A DNA stretch of 64,000 bases from assembly GCA_947579605.1 (NCBI GenBank), contig OX388314.1, forward strand, positions 25,926,000 through 25,989,999. The letters are read 5' to 3'. Positions 32,955 to 43,764 of this stretch are shown piece after piece (position 1 is the stretch's first letter; every line of letters begins with the position of its first letter). The notes beneath the pieces were generated by a model, which was given only the letters and a program-made list of their open reading frames with translations, was not told where the DNA came from and did no database searches. Position numbers and translations under genes: made by a program. The stretch is from Athripsodes cinereus. Taxonomy: Eukaryota > Arthropoda > Insecta > Trichoptera > Leptoceridae.

Positions 32955-33150
32955 ATTTCAGCGCCGTCACGCGTCGCGTCGAGTGTCGTCATTCACAGTA
33001 TCCTTGCATACAATATTCGCTTCCGTCACTGTCATACAATAATTTCACACGCATGCTCTCCTATTAAATATTTTCAACACATTTTAGTCCTGAAAAATCT
33101 CTACATGATCTTACCATTTTGACGTCCACGTCTCCGAGCACCTCATCTCT
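32955..33150 (-). mobile_element. LINE family C 3' segment, degraded
   Basis: Reverse-complement words ttcgcttccgtcactgtcat, cacacgcatgctctcctatt, gatcttaccattttgacgtc and cacgtctccgagcacctcat match family C copies at 4.0 and 25.5 kb. The end (cagcgccgtcacgcgtcgcg) is decayed. Confidence 0.65.
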
Positions 33151-33785
33151 CGACAAAATATTGTAAATTTGAAATAAAAGAAATAAAAAAATGAATTTGA
33201 TCAAAATATTTAAGCCAGTGAGTGTACATCCAACAGCTTAGTATAATATTTATCAATACAACAGCTGAAACCAATCTGATCAAATACAATTGATGACGTT
33301 GTGACGAGGGGCAAAATTACGATAATTTCTTATAACTTACTATGTATAAGTATAACAAATAAACTAAAAGACATCTTAAATATAATTGAAATCATATTCT
33401 ACGTCATTATTACAGGTGGATCTCAATTTATATTATTTTTGTTTGCTCCAGAAAACCACCTACGAACTAAATACATTATAATTGTTTTTTTTTGTTCTTA
33501 TGAAACAATAGATAGTACAAAATAGATACAATTAAAAATAATTTTAGATCAATGAAAAATTAATAATAGAGTTACATTTGAGTGGACTGAAAAACTTGCA
33601 TGCAAATAATAGCATATAATTACGTCTTTAAACAAAGTAATTGAATAAATATTTTTGCTTTATTTTCTCACAAGTCAAAAATAATTTTGTCGATCAAAAT
33701 AAATTTCTTACAGTGGTATTTAATTTACGCCTTAATTGTGAAATTTGTTTAATCCAACTTTTTTTTTGACACAAGCATTAGTAAT
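33150..33785. other. Intergenic AT-rich stretch, no gene
   Basis: Nothing recognised. Confidence 0.4.
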
Positions 33786-33786
33786 G

Positions 33787-33991
33787 ACGACCGGTGTGGC
33801 GCGGAGGCTAACACACTTGCCGCGATGTACCGGGTTCGATTCCCGGCCAGGACAAAATGAAGAATGACCTTTTCAAATTGTCCTGGGTCTGGGTGTTACA
33901 TGTATATGTGTATCGTCGTGTTAGTACCCATAATACAAGATTCATATCTTAGTTTGGGACTAGCTCGGTCTGTGTGAATTGTCTATACGTG
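33787..33991 (+). mobile_element. SINE family H, full length with tRNA-like head
   Basis: The head gaccggtgtggcgcggaggc (A-box region TGGCGCGGAGG) is followed 30 bases later by the B box GGGTTCGATTCCCGGC. The body continues gaatgaccttttcaaattgt, cctgggtctgggtgttacat, tatcgtcgtgttagtaccca, tcatatcttagtttgggact and tgtgaattgtctat. This is the best preserved copy and defines a SINE of about 205 bp. A functional tRNA is excluded because the acceptor arm does not pair. Confidence 0.8.
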
Positions 33992-33994
33992 TAA

Positions 33995-35455
33995 TATTTT
34001 ATTTTTATCATATTCAGCTTTCAATTTTCTATAATGGAAGCTAATAATCCTATAGATGGTGAAATATTTGTTGTTGCATCAAATCACAGAATTTTTGAGT
34101 TAGAAAGATTTAAATAAACAGTAAACATTGTACATATCTTGAAAAGAAAAACTAAATAGTTGGACATTGAAATATTGAAGAGTCAATGAAAATCGAGCAC
34201 AAATGAACAAAGAAATATGAGTTTTCTTTTTCTTATTTTATAAACACCAAGCATAAATGAACAATTGAATATGGGTTCTCTCTTTCTTCTTTGATTAAAC
34301 TAAATACAAATGACCGAAGGAACAAGGTTTATCTTTTTCTTTTCTAATAAAAATCGAGCACAAATGAACACTGGAAAATGGGTTTTCTCCTTCTTTTTTA
34401 ATAAAAACCGAGTACAAAAGGACATGGGTTATCTATTTCCTGTTATACAAAATCGAGCCCAAATGAACAAAGTAACATGGGTTCTCTGTTTCCTCTTTGA
34501 TAAAAGTCATTTGCACATAGTTTTCATCTTTGAAATTTTGTCTTGTCATCTTGCTGGAAGTGTCTCACTTTTGAAATAAAAATAACATAAATGTCCTGAG
34601 CAACATGTAAAACATTTCATAAACATCGTTCATCATCGCACTCCTTTAATCTATCCGATAATATCGTTAAGTAAGAGAATGATTGTTTTTATTGAGATAT
34701 TATATATTTAAAACAACAATAAATGAACTTATTATTAATTATTTGTTGATCGATGTCGTAAACCAACTCATAAACCAGATGTATCCAGTCCGCAACAATA
34801 GAACCTCGTGTTTATTTGTATGTACAAAAAGCAGACTGTTGTTGCGTAGTGATGTGTGCTTTGCTGTTTACGTTTTGTGTAAATAGGTGATCTTAGTTTA
34901 GACAAAAGGTGCTTCTTCTCGTTTTATAAATAAACCTTATGCTTACTTTAATAAAAAAAAATAATGAACTTCTTGATGCATTAAGTAAAATTTTAAATTA
35001 AATATAAATAAACCAAGTAACTTTTTTTAAGTGCCTGATATCTGAATTTTACGCATAAGAGAATCAACGTCTTCCGTGATAGGGGTAGTAGGTATATTAT
35101 TTTCTCGAATATCTTATTGTTCAAAATAATATTTTAGCAAATCTTTTATTTTGCTTTACATAAAAATATGTACGAGCATTTATAATCATGTTTTGACTAA
35201 AAATTATCGATATGTTTGTGATCCAAAGGGCGTATACACACGACACTGAAATAATGGTAATTTGTGGAATATAATAAATACATAACACAATATAATGAAT
35301 AGAAAATAAAACAAGAAACAATTGTTGAACAATATGCATACAGAGAATATACAATGACCTGTATAACATAGACCAGAAATTCAAAGATAAATTAGTAATA
35401 GACCCAATCAAGTTTTGCAACACATTGTGTTGCAAGGGATAAAGTACATTGCCCC
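33995..35455. other. 1.5-kb AT-rich stretch with faint internal repetition
   Basis: At 34,180-34,480 the words aaatcgagcacaaatgaaca and atgggttttct recur four or five times at irregular spacing of 70-100 bp, an old degenerate tandem array. No gene is supported. Confidence 0.5.
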
Positions 35456-35459
35456 TGAT

Positions 35460-35600
35460 TCTATTTCATTTCTAGGGGCGCACTTACTAAAAAAGCAATT
35501 TTACAATTTTAGTTAGTATTCTGTAAACTCTAAAATTGTTCCTTATTAGACTTATATACAAGTTAGTGCATTTTGGTTCTTGTGATTGTTTTTTTTTAAT
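35460..35600. repeat. Dispersed repeat N, second copy
   Basis: Shares ttctatttcatttctagg, attttagttagtattctgta and aactctaaaattgt with 4,612-4,700. The central palindrome of the 4.6 kb copy is not preserved. Confidence 0.45.
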
Positions 35601-35924
35601 TGTAACGATTCTTTCATGGCTTTTTCAGGTATAAAGGATGTGTAAAAGTTAAGTATAAATAGGAAAAAGACCATTAATGTTATAGAGTGCAATAGCATAT
35701 TATTATATAATAATATAATAATATTTCTTTATTAAATCAATATCAATATACAAACGTTGAAACAATATATCACCAAGTAGCTTCAATTAAGTTGCAGCAG
35801 CCTCACTAGGTTGCCCTGTATCGAGGCGTGCTGCGTAAAAATATATATAAAAAAAAAACATATATTCAACATCTTACAAAAAAATAATAATGTATAAAAA
35901 TAATCACATCAGCAAATTAATAAA

Positions 35925-36115
35925 TCGATAACAAATGAATAAATGGATGAATGAATAAAAGAACAAATGTACAAATGAGTAAATGAATAAACGAACAAAT
36001 GAATAAATGAATAATTGAATAATTGAATAATTGAATAAGTGAATAAGTGAATAAGTGAATTAATGAATAAATGAATAAATGTATAAATGAACAAATGAAT
36101 AAATGAATACATTAT
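35925..36115 (+). repeat. (GAATAAAT)n minisatellite
   Basis: About 20 imperfect 8-bp units (gaataaat, gaataatt, gaataagt) run across the segment. The long open frame on the minus strand with alternating YSFIHLFI is only a reading of this repeat. Confidence 0.9.
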
Positions 36116-36149
36116 TATGTTTATTTTTTTATTATTATTGTATTTATTC

Positions 36150-36310
36150 TATATGGATAATAATAATAATAATAATAATAATCTTTATTGCACAAAATTA
36201 GTATACAAAGAAGAAAAAACATGGTAACATAACAATAAAATACATAATTTTGTGCAATGGGCGAGTTTATTGCTGAAGCGCAATATCTTCCAACTAACCC
36301 ATTAAACAAA
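36150..36310 (-). mobile_element. Jockey-type LINE 3' tail with (AAT)n
   Basis: An (AAT)n run at 36,158-36,183, then ctttattgcacaaaattagt, and further gtgcaatgggcgagtttatt, gctgaagcgcaatatcttcc and aactaaccca. The words read in reverse as ttggaagatattgcgc and a final ...gtgcaataaagatt plus tail. No coding part is attached. Confidence 0.7.
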
Positions 36311-36909
36311 AACAAATAATAATAATAATATATAAATAAATAAGTAAAACAAAATAAAATAATTTAAGATATATATAGATAAATATATAAATAAACACAT
36401 AATGGATCATAAAGTTGTAACAATAAATATATTTACAATTAATTAATAAGCAAACCGATTAAGATCCCTTTCTTACCAACTAATAAACATAAATTTGTGG
36501 TACTTAATTAAATAAAAAGATAAAGGGAGAATTAAAAATACTATAACATACATAAAAAAGTGCATTATTTTAAAATAAAAATGTAAAATAAACGTAAAAA
36601 ATGTAAAAACACATGAAGAAATTCATAATTTTAAAATAAAATATATTTTTCGGGATATGTTGTCTCAGAGAATTAGTACTGCGTTATAAGTATATAGTAT
36701 AGACTCTAGTCAATGATAATATATTATAGTACCTATTGTTGTCACTTATATATTATTATGTTTGCTATGTTATGACGCCTGTGTGTACATAATATAATGT
36801 ATATAGCACTCTGCTGCAGGTCATGTTTGTATTTTGTCGCCCCAAATAAAATTTTAGCGCCTCTCGATTTGCACACAACAGGTGAACAGGTGTTTTATAT
36901 TGTATATTA
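36310..36909. other. Intergenic AT-rich stretch, no gene
   Basis: Nothing recognised; several short tataaat runs. Confidence 0.4.
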
Positions 36910-37074
36910 TAATGTAGTACATATATGTATAACTTCACAAAACATCTGACGATAATCCCCTAATAATTATTTCAGAACGTTAATGTGTACGTGTGTATGA
37001 ACGAGTCCTTTAAAAAAAAAAATATATAAAATACTAATCTTTAAGGTTTTAATATTAAAACAATTATATTCAGT

Positions 37075-37225
37075 ACCTACTTCCACAGTAACATTATTAA
37101 TCACGAGCCGGCTTTCAAGAGATTCTGCTCTCATCATCAGGCTAACGTAAAATCACTTTACGTGAATCCGATCATTAGAGCGGAAGCTCTTGAAAACCGA
37201 CTCGCGGGTAATAAAATCATTGTAA
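37075..37225. ncRNA. Inverted pair of hammerhead-ribozyme-like motifs (unit 1)
   Basis: On the minus strand, CTGATGA (37,140-37,134) is followed by a 5-bp stem with a short loop (37,133-37,117), GAAA (37,116-37,113) and AGCCGGCTC. This matches the hammerhead core order CUGAUGA - stem II - GAA - short stem III (AG/CU with CCGG loop) - UC cleavage site. Stem I pairing is weak. The plus strand at 37,168-37,210 carries a second, decayed version (CCGATCA, a stem AGAGC/GCTCT with GGAA loop, GAAA). The two arms form an imperfect palindrome. Short-stem-III type I hammerheads are known from Penelope-like elements and retrozymes. Activity is not shown. Confidence 0.5.
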
Positions 37226-37247
37226 AAGTAATAAATATAACATAAAG

Positions 37248-37403
37248 ACAGTTCACACAGATCGAGCTTGTCCCAAATTAAGATGTGAATCTTGTATTAT
37301 GTCGTACTAAAGCGACGATACACATGTATACAATGTTCTAAACACATGTAACACCCAGATCCAGGACAATTTGAAAAAGGCCATTCTTCGCTTTTATAGG
37401 CGT
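37248..37403 (-). mobile_element. SINE family H body, headless (unit 1)
   Basis: Reverse-complement body words gacagttcacacagatcgag, tcccaaattaagatgtgaat, aagcgacgatacacatgtat, acacccagatccaggacaat and aaaaaggccattcttc. The tRNA-like head is missing, so it is 5'-truncated at about 37,403. Confidence 0.75.
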
Positions 37404-37514
37404 TTTATTATTATAAATTGAACATAAACTTTCACCAAGCACCGTCGGTCGAAAAATATTAAATACTTTTAAACTTTAAGCATTATGCTTTAAATCGTAA
37501 TAAATCGTTGACAT

Positions 37515-37660
37515 ATATATTTATTTATTTATTTATTTTATTTTATTCTTCATTGTATACAATAATACAAATTTACATAGAAAATATCATTTATACAATT
37601 CAATGTACAGAGGGTGAGTTTATCGCTAAAATGCGATGTCTTCCAACTAACTAATATAAT
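37515..37660 (-). mobile_element. Jockey-type LINE 3' tail (unit 1)
   Basis: (ATTT)n at 37,520-37,548, then ttattcttcattgtatacaa, caatgtacagagggtgagtt, tatcgctaaaatgcgatgtc and ttccaactaacta. In reverse this is the family G 3' UTR and its (AAAT)n tail. The RT fragment upstream of it on the minus strand (37,831-37,711) may belong to the same or another element. Confidence 0.75.
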
Positions 37661-37710
37661 TATACAAAATAGATGAATAATTCAAATTAAATATATTAAA
37701 CAAAAGGAAA

Positions 37711-37831
37711 GGATAACCCTCTTTCACACAGCGCTGGAAGAGCTCCATCATCTCCGCTGGACAACTCTTCCAGACGTTTTTAACTATCATATCACTCCCT
37801 CTGTTAATCCCTGATGCCGGAGGAGGAGAGG
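37711..37831 (-). pseudogene. R1/jockey-type RT fragment (unit 1)
   Basis: The minus strand reads PPPASGINRGSDMIVKNVWK, then SCPAEMMELFQRCVKEGYP. This matches the RT entry segment APGxDGIxxxxxKxxWxxxPxxMxxLxxxCLxxGxFP of R1-like LINEs. It is an isolated fragment of about 40 codons without RT catalytic blocks. Confidence 0.65.
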
Positions 37832-38364
37832 ATATGCTGTGATGATATTGTAGTAGTGGTAGTAGATATTATATCTTTGCTGGTTTTCTAGTTTTTAACT
37901 AAATTTAATGTATATTTTTAATTACGTTAAACCTGTTCGTTTGCGGAAGAAAATAAAATAAAATTTACGTCGTTGCGTGTTGGAGTGATAAAGTCCTTCA
38001 AGGGAAAGAGATTTTAGCTTTAAAAAAATGTTTCAGTACAAGTCACAGATTTGGAATATTTTTTAAAGTTGAGACTTTTCTAAAGTTAAACCAAGTCGAA
38101 AAAATATAATTCAGCTATTTACGTTGTTATCTGGTATCGAATTGAGTTAAGAACAAAATTGAAAAGTTTCAAGTTACTTGTTTAATAAAGAATGAGTTTA
38201 TAATGTAGTACATATATGTATAACTTCACAAAACATCTGACGATAATCCCCTAATAATTATTTCAGAACGTTAATGTGTACGTGTGTATGAACGAGTCCT
38301 TTAAAAAAAAAATATATAAAATACTAATCTTTAAGGTTTTAATATTAAAACAATTATATTCAGT

Positions 38365-38515
38365 ACCTACTTCCACAGTAACATTATTAATCACGAGCCG
38401 GCTTTCAAGAGATTCTGCTCTCATCATCAGGCTAACGTAAAATCACTTTACGTGAATCCGATCATTAGAGCGGAAGCTCTTGAAAACCGACTCGCGGGTA
38501 ATAAAATCATTGTAA
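38365..38515. ncRNA. Inverted pair of hammerhead-ribozyme-like motifs (unit 2)
   Basis: Exact copy, 1,290 bp downstream, of the arrangement at 37,075-37,225: intact CTGATGA...GAAA core on the minus strand and the decayed core on the plus strand. Confidence 0.5.
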
Positions 38516-38537
38516 AAGTAATAAATATAACATAAAG

Positions 38538-38693
38538 ACAGTTCACACAGATCGAGCTTGTCCCAAATTAAGATGTGAATCTTGTATTATGTCGTACTAA
38601 AGCGACGATACACATGTATACAATGTTCTAAACACATGTAACACCCAGATCCAGGACAATTTGAAAAAGGCCATTCTTCGCTTTTATAGGCGT
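38538..38693 (-). mobile_element. SINE family H body, headless (unit 2)
   Basis: Duplicate of the truncated SINE at 37,248-37,403, carried in the second tandem unit. Confidence 0.75.
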
Positions 38694-38804
38694 TTTATTA
38701 TTATAAATTGAACATAAACTTTCACCAAGCACCGTCGGTCGAAAAATATTAAATACTTTTAAACTTTAAGCATTATGCTTTAAATCGTAATAAATCGTTG
38801 ACAT

Positions 38805-38950
38805 ATATATTTATTTATTTATTTATTTTATTTTATTCTTCATTGTATACAATAATACAAATTTACATAGAAAATATCATTTATACAATTCAATGTACAG
38901 AGGGTGAGTTTATCGCTAAAATGCGATGTCTTCCAACTAACTAATATAAT
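38805..38950 (-). mobile_element. Jockey-type LINE 3' tail (unit 2)
   Basis: Duplicate of 37,515-37,660 in the second tandem unit. Confidence 0.75.
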
Positions 38951-39000
38951 TATACAAAATAGATGAATAATTCAAATTAAATATATTAAACAAAAGGAAA

Positions 39001-39121
39001 GGATAACCCTCTTTCACACAGCGCTGGAAGAGCTCCATCATCTCCGCTGGACAACTCTTCCAGACGTTTTTAACTATCATATCACTCCCTCTGTTAATCC
39101 CTGATGCCGGAGGAGGAGAGG
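39001..39121 (-). pseudogene. R1/jockey-type RT fragment (unit 2)
   Basis: Duplicate of the RT fragment at 37,711-37,831. Confidence 0.65.
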
Positions 39122-39490
39122 ATATGCTGTGATGATATTGTAGTAGTGGTAGTAGATATTATATCTTTGCTGGTTTTCTAGTTTTTAACTAAATTTAATG
39201 TATATTTTTAATTACGTTAAACCTGTTCGTTTGCGGAAGAAAATAAAATAAAATTTACGTCGTTGCGTGTTGGAGTGATAAAGTCCTTCAAGGGAAAGAG
39301 ATTTTAGCTTTAAAAAAATGTTTCAGTACAAGTCACAGATTTGGAATATTTTTTAAAGTTGAGACTTTTCTAAAGTTAAACCAAGTCGAAAAAATATAAT
39401 TCAGCTATTTACGTTGTTATCTGGTATCGAATTGAGTTAAGAACAAAATTGAAAAGTTTCAAGTTACTTGTTTAATAAAGAATGAGTTTA

Positions 39491-40150
39491 CAAAGAAAAG
39501 AATAAATTAATTCTTTATAGCCTTTTTTTTACCATAAAGCTATGATTATGTTGGTTGTAATAAATTGAGATGATTTGAACACAATCAAGTGTCGGAAAAT
39601 GAATTTCACTTGTATAGAAAACCCTTCCCTTACAGCGGGTCGTTGGTTCGATTCCCATAATGAATAGAATTTTTCTGTTCGTTTTTCGGAATCGATGTAA
39701 ATGATATAGAATGGTTTAAAATTTAAAAATGGAACAATCTATTCCGCATTTTATGATTAAGTCCGTCTTCTAGTTCATAAAATTGTAAACTATTAATAAC
39801 TTTATATTTTTTATGCTACCTTATTGAGACTTCTTTATTTTTAATTTATTAATAGCCGTTGCACTAGGTAGTAAGTAGGAACTTACATAATAATTATGTT
39901 CATGATTTTCTCCATAGATGGTGTTGATCGCGTAGTAAATAATCTTAAAAGGAAATCCGCTCATCTGTCCCGTTTCATACCTCGTGTAGGAAGTATTTAA
40001 TATTCCGTTCACACACAATAATGCTTTGATACTTGAGTGTACGATCTATCTATCAGTCGTAAATCCGATTATATATCCTATATTTAGTGTATAAAATGTT
40101 AGTTAATTAATTTTTAATTGGTTAGTATGGATATTTCATATGTTTCATAT
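39491..40150. other. Intergenic AT-rich stretch with a lone B-box-like word
   Basis: The word gtcgttggttcgattcccat at 39,640-39,660 contains a B-box-like GGTTCGATTCC. I see no A box or known SINE body around it. The rest is AT-rich. Confidence 0.4.
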
Positions 40151-40330
40151 TTCGGCATGAAAGAAGGACGAAATTGGAATAAAGACTGTGGAGATGCGAT
40201 CGCTGAGAAGGATGGTTGGTAAAACGTTGCGTGACAGAGCTAGGAATGAGGATATTAGTAGAATGAGCGGATGCGAGAGGAGTGTTGTGAATGGAATGTG
40301 TCTAAATAAGTTGCGATGGTCGAACGAACG
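40150..40330 (+). pseudogene. LINE family B internal segment
   Basis: The frame reads MRSLRRMVGKTLRDRARNED, then ISRMSGCERSVVNGMCLNKL and RW. This corresponds to residues before LRWFGHVERM in the 58 kb copy, but here the downstream C-terminus and 3' end are missing (the match stops at about 40,325). That is unusual for LINE fragments, which normally keep the 3' end. Confidence 0.75.
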
Positions 40331-40419
40331 GAGGATGTATTTATTTGGGTTAGCTTGTTGTGAGGGTATAGTAAATAATAATAATGGATTTTTCAAGTTC
40401 TGGAAAATTGTTCGATTAG

Positions 40420-40700
40420 AAGAGACGAACTCGTTACTCACGGTAGTGGGAGTGGGTAGTGGTGTGTCCGACAGATCTCGTCTATGCGCGCTTGAGGGTT
40501 AAGTTCGAGGGGGCCACTCAAATGGTTTGGTCACTGTTAGAGCCGATACCTATCCTAGCCGGCGGAAATGGGAGCTGGTGCTTTGCTGGTGAGGTGTCGG
40601 ACCGCAAGGTCTAGAATCCGAACCAGGCCGGCTTGAATCATTTGTGATCTCGACCTCTTCCGTCTATTCACCCCGTCCGGCGATTAATCGCATAGATAGG
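40420..40700. other. GC-richer island, unassigned
   Basis: The composition rises sharply (gggccactcaaatggtttgg, agccggcggaaatgggagct, aaccaggccggcttgaatca, caccccgtccggcgatta). No frame is clearly coding and no family motif is seen. It may be a LINE 5' or 3' UTR or a foreign segment. Confidence 0.4.
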
Positions 40701-41395
40701 TCAGATTTTATATAAAGATGATGTGATACTCTATGGTTTGCTAATCGTTGAACATAATACACATACGAATATTATGAATGGGAGATGACGTAATAATGAA
40801 CCTTTTCCATGGACCATAGATTATTATTATTCTTACAACATGTGCATATAATAATAACAATAATATGATTGTATCGTCTATGTGTGCGTGTAAGTGGAGG
40901 GAAGTGAGGGCGAGGAGGGCAGACGACAGGAAGTTCGTAATTTTGAATAAAGAATACTACAATATGTGATAATAATAGTAATATCTGCATTGTTCCCGCG
41001 CAAATAATGATCATAGACGAAAACATAATATACTATACAGTATACGTACCTACCTATTATAATAAAATTATCTATGGCTACAAATGTCAAATCAGAATAT
41101 TGTACTCATTGTGTTTGTATTTCTTTTCTTTTGTTTTTATAGTTTCTCTCGGGAAAATGTAAAGGAAGTTAGTGTCAAATAAATCATTTTGTGACAAACG
41201 TTCCTATGGTAAAAATTATATTTTGTTGTGTTGTGTTTTGCATTAAATGCTTTCATACAATGATTGACTTTTTTCGGAATTTTCAGACGTTGTCGAAGAT
41301 GCAGACAATTAAGTAAAAATATGCAGAACAAGACAAGAATAACACAAGTAATAAAACATAAATAATATTGAATAAATAAATGATTTAGGTATACA
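40700..41395. other. Intergenic AT-rich stretch, no gene
   Basis: Nothing recognised. Confidence 0.4.
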
Positions 41396-41397
41396 AA

Positions 41398-41860
41398 TTG
41401 GTAGTAACAGAAGGCCGAGGTGAGAAATCTATAAACGTGTTAATTGGCGTTCAGAGGGCGCGAGCCCGAGAGCCACTAGTGCCTGCATGGTGTGAAAGCA
41501 TTAAACCCTTCCAAAAGGGACATATCTACCAAACTACTCTCCACCAAGGGAGACAGGACGGCACAACGAAAACACGAGTTCGCTATCGCGCAACGCCGCA
41601 ATGGGCAAAACCTACCCTAAGACCCTCCAACATCAGGCGGGGGTAAACCCGGATGATTTTAACAAAACACATTAGGAATGGAAGGCAGTCCTATGTAACT
41701 GTACGGATCTACTGCCCCACACAAAATATTGAGTATTTTAGAAGGGAACGCCTAGTAGAGCCATATTGCTTGCTCTGGCACCGTTATCAACACATGGACA
41801 TCATAAACATATATTATGCCATGTGGATAGTCGATGCAGAATCCACCTTTTGATCAATTT
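41398..41860. other. GC-richer island with an 82-codon frame, unassigned
   Basis: Bases 41,400-41,660 are far less AT-rich than their surroundings (gggcgcgagcccgagagcca, caccaagggagacaggacgg, tcgcgcaacgccgcaatggg). An 82-codon frame on the plus strand (41,398-41,646) has no recognisable domain. It most resembles the untranslated leader of a retroelement in composition; this is inference only. Confidence 0.4.
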
Positions 41861-42084
41861 TTGAAAATATATTTATTATTATTATTTTAATACTTACATT
41901 TAAAAAATCTGTCGCTGAATGGAAATTGAATAGTCCATCTGAAAATAAAAAGAGAAAATATTTTATTAATATTTTAAAATATTATTTGATTATTATAACT
42001 TTAAACTAATGATAAATAAAATTAACTCTCACATCCTTGAGTGTCTTGAATAAGACAAGAAAATCATCACATATTTTTTTTTGG

Positions 42085-42251
42085 TTTTTTTAAAAGATGC
42101 ATCTGGGTTTTTGTAATAAACCCAAATACAATCTTATACACCTTTCACAGTAAGCTAAGCTTGTGTCGTGAAACGGGGAGTTTGCCGGCACCTGGGATCG
42201 ATCCACGGACCTCACGTGCTAAGACTCTACCTTCAGGCTACCGACGAACTC
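42085..42251 (-). mobile_element. SINE family J, minus strand, full length
   Basis: Starts with the T-rich side of the A-tail at 42,085, then catctgggttt, taaacccaaatacaatctta, cacctttcacagtaagctaa, aaacggggagtttgccggca, cctgggatcgatccacggac and ctaccgacgaactc. The B-box-like region reads GTGGATCGATCCC in reverse. It is about 7 bp shorter than the 57.4 kb copy. Confidence 0.8.
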
Positions 42252-42305
42252 AATATTGGGCATTTAACATTTTAAATTCATTTATTCATTCATTTATTTC
42301 AAATT

Positions 42306-42394
42306 AGGTAGGTATATCACACATCCTGATTTTTCATGGCATGGAGAGGGCAACATGTATGATACTTCATTTGTGGGATACGCTGTTTTGGTAC
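42306..42394 (+). repeat. Repeat family A, internally deleted 3' part
   Basis: The words acacatcctgatttttcatg, gcatggagagggcaacatgt and acttcatttgtgggatacgc, then ttttggta, follow the family A order with deletions. Confidence 0.55.
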
Positions 42395-43080
42395 AAAAAG
42401 ATAGATAAAATCAAACTAACAGAAAATATCTTCAGTAAGTTGCAAAAACCAACCCTCTGTGTATTGATTATATTTAGTTTGTTTTTCGTTTTATACCTAA
42501 TGCTTGAAATCGTGATAAAATAAATAACAAATAACTCTGTACCTAAGATTCGTAGAGTACGGGAATGCTTGTACCATTTAAAACCATGTGTATTGTGAGA
42601 ATATTGTAACTGATGTATACACCAGTGACGTGTCGAAGGTTTTCATACTGTATAGGCCCATCGTCAATAATTTATAGATATAAATAAGTTAATGAATAAA
42701 TATTAGGTAAAGGTATAATATGAACACAATAGGTACTAGCATTTTAACTTAAAAAAAAATATTGTAATAACAAAACTCAAAAATATTTGACTCCATATTT
42801 CTGTTTTGGTCACCCATCCATGAACAGCGCTCAACGTTACCTTAACTTTACCAGTGCATACAATACACTATGATCATTAGTAGGTATAAGCTCAGTTTAG
42901 GACTTTATTACTTTTCCGCCCTACCGTGTACTACAGCGTTTACCTACATCTTGAGCAACAAATATTTAAAACCAGCTGAGCGCTATCGAAAAAAATACGT
43001 TCAAAGCGACGAGTGTGACAAAAAAATTAAGCCGCGTTTCATACAATGAGTGTAGGGAAATTACAGATTTAGAACAAATC
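42395..43080. other. Intergenic AT-rich stretch, no gene
   Basis: Nothing recognised. Confidence 0.4.
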
Positions 43081-43085
43081 AGTTG

Positions 43086-43162
43086 CATATATTTATTTAT
43101 TTATTCATTCTTTACCGTACATTGATAACAAACAAATACATAAAAGGTAAACATTGTTTAAG
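43086..43162 (-). mobile_element. Jockey-type LINE 3' tail, truncated
   Basis: (ATTT)n then attcattctttaccgtacat, tgataacaaacaaatacata and aaaggtaaacattg. The inner ttggaaga...gcgat part of family G is absent. Confidence 0.65.
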
Positions 43163-43164
43163 GT

Positions 43165-43760
43165 CGGATCTATATAGCTAAACAAACTTTTGACTATTCG
43201 AACGACGCGACGTAGCCGAATAATTCACTGTTTAGGTGTTTATGTAGTAGAGCCCAATAATGAAATTAAAAACATTTCTTTTTTCGGACAGTATCGTGTT
43301 GAATTCAACACAGTGAGCGATTGTGCGCGAAACCCAAAATAATCGGAATGTTAACTGCACGTGATTTTATCGTATTGTAATTATTTCTAAGCCTGGAAAC
43401 CTCAGGATTTTCGGCTTGTAGGGATGATGCGCTACTGGTACACACATGTACGTACGTACCTACTAATGCAGGCACACATGTGCTCGCTGATAATATATAG
43501 TAGGTATTAATATTCCACCCAATACTTACATGAATAGGTACCTAAACGATAGATATTATCTTCGGTGAGTATTATAATAAGTACCTTCTGGTATAGGTAT
43601 GTGGGTAGAAGTATTTGTAAACTATACCTATATTATATTATGTATTTAGTAGTTATAAATACTTTTGAGATGCATCGCAGGAAGGGGGGTCTTCCGGTAC
43701 GACGGAAATAGAAAGGTTAAAACGGATACAAAGATGTTAATCATCGTATCGAATCATCGA
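43165..43760. other. Intergenic stretch, no gene
   Basis: A small GC-richer patch (aacgacgcgacgtagccgaa) lies at 43,200-43,220. Nothing is recognised. Confidence 0.4.
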
Positions 43761-43764
43761 CAAT

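Larger units (their letters stand above)
36910..38200 (+). repeat. 1.29-kb tandem duplication, unit 1 (1,291 bp)
   Basis: Starts taatgtagtacatatatg and ends aataaagaatgagttta. It is followed at 38,201 by the same start. The only difference I found is one A in an A-run (11 in unit 1, 10 in unit 2). The junction shares 3 bases (tta) with the left flank, which suits a microhomology or replication-slip origin. The unit contains an inverted pair of hammerhead-like motifs, a SINE H body, a LINE 3' tail and an RT fragment. Confidence 0.95.
38201..39490 (+). repeat. 1.29-kb tandem duplication, unit 2 (1,290 bp)
   Basis: Direct copy of unit 1, after which the sequence changes to caaagaaaagaat. Near identity means a recent event or an assembly duplication of one locus. 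Confidence 0.95.

Noticed and set aside
33787..33860. A functional tRNA gene
   Set aside because: The same head is found attached to the SINE H body at several loci, and the acceptor stem is missing.
35909..36112. 67-codon frame with repeating YSFIHLF as a membrane protein
   Set aside because: It is a reading of the (GAATAAAT)n minisatellite.
35925..39490. CRISPR-like or regularly spaced repeats
   Set aside because: The repeats are a microsatellite-like array and a two-unit tandem duplication in a eukaryotic context. There are no unique spacers between constant repeats.
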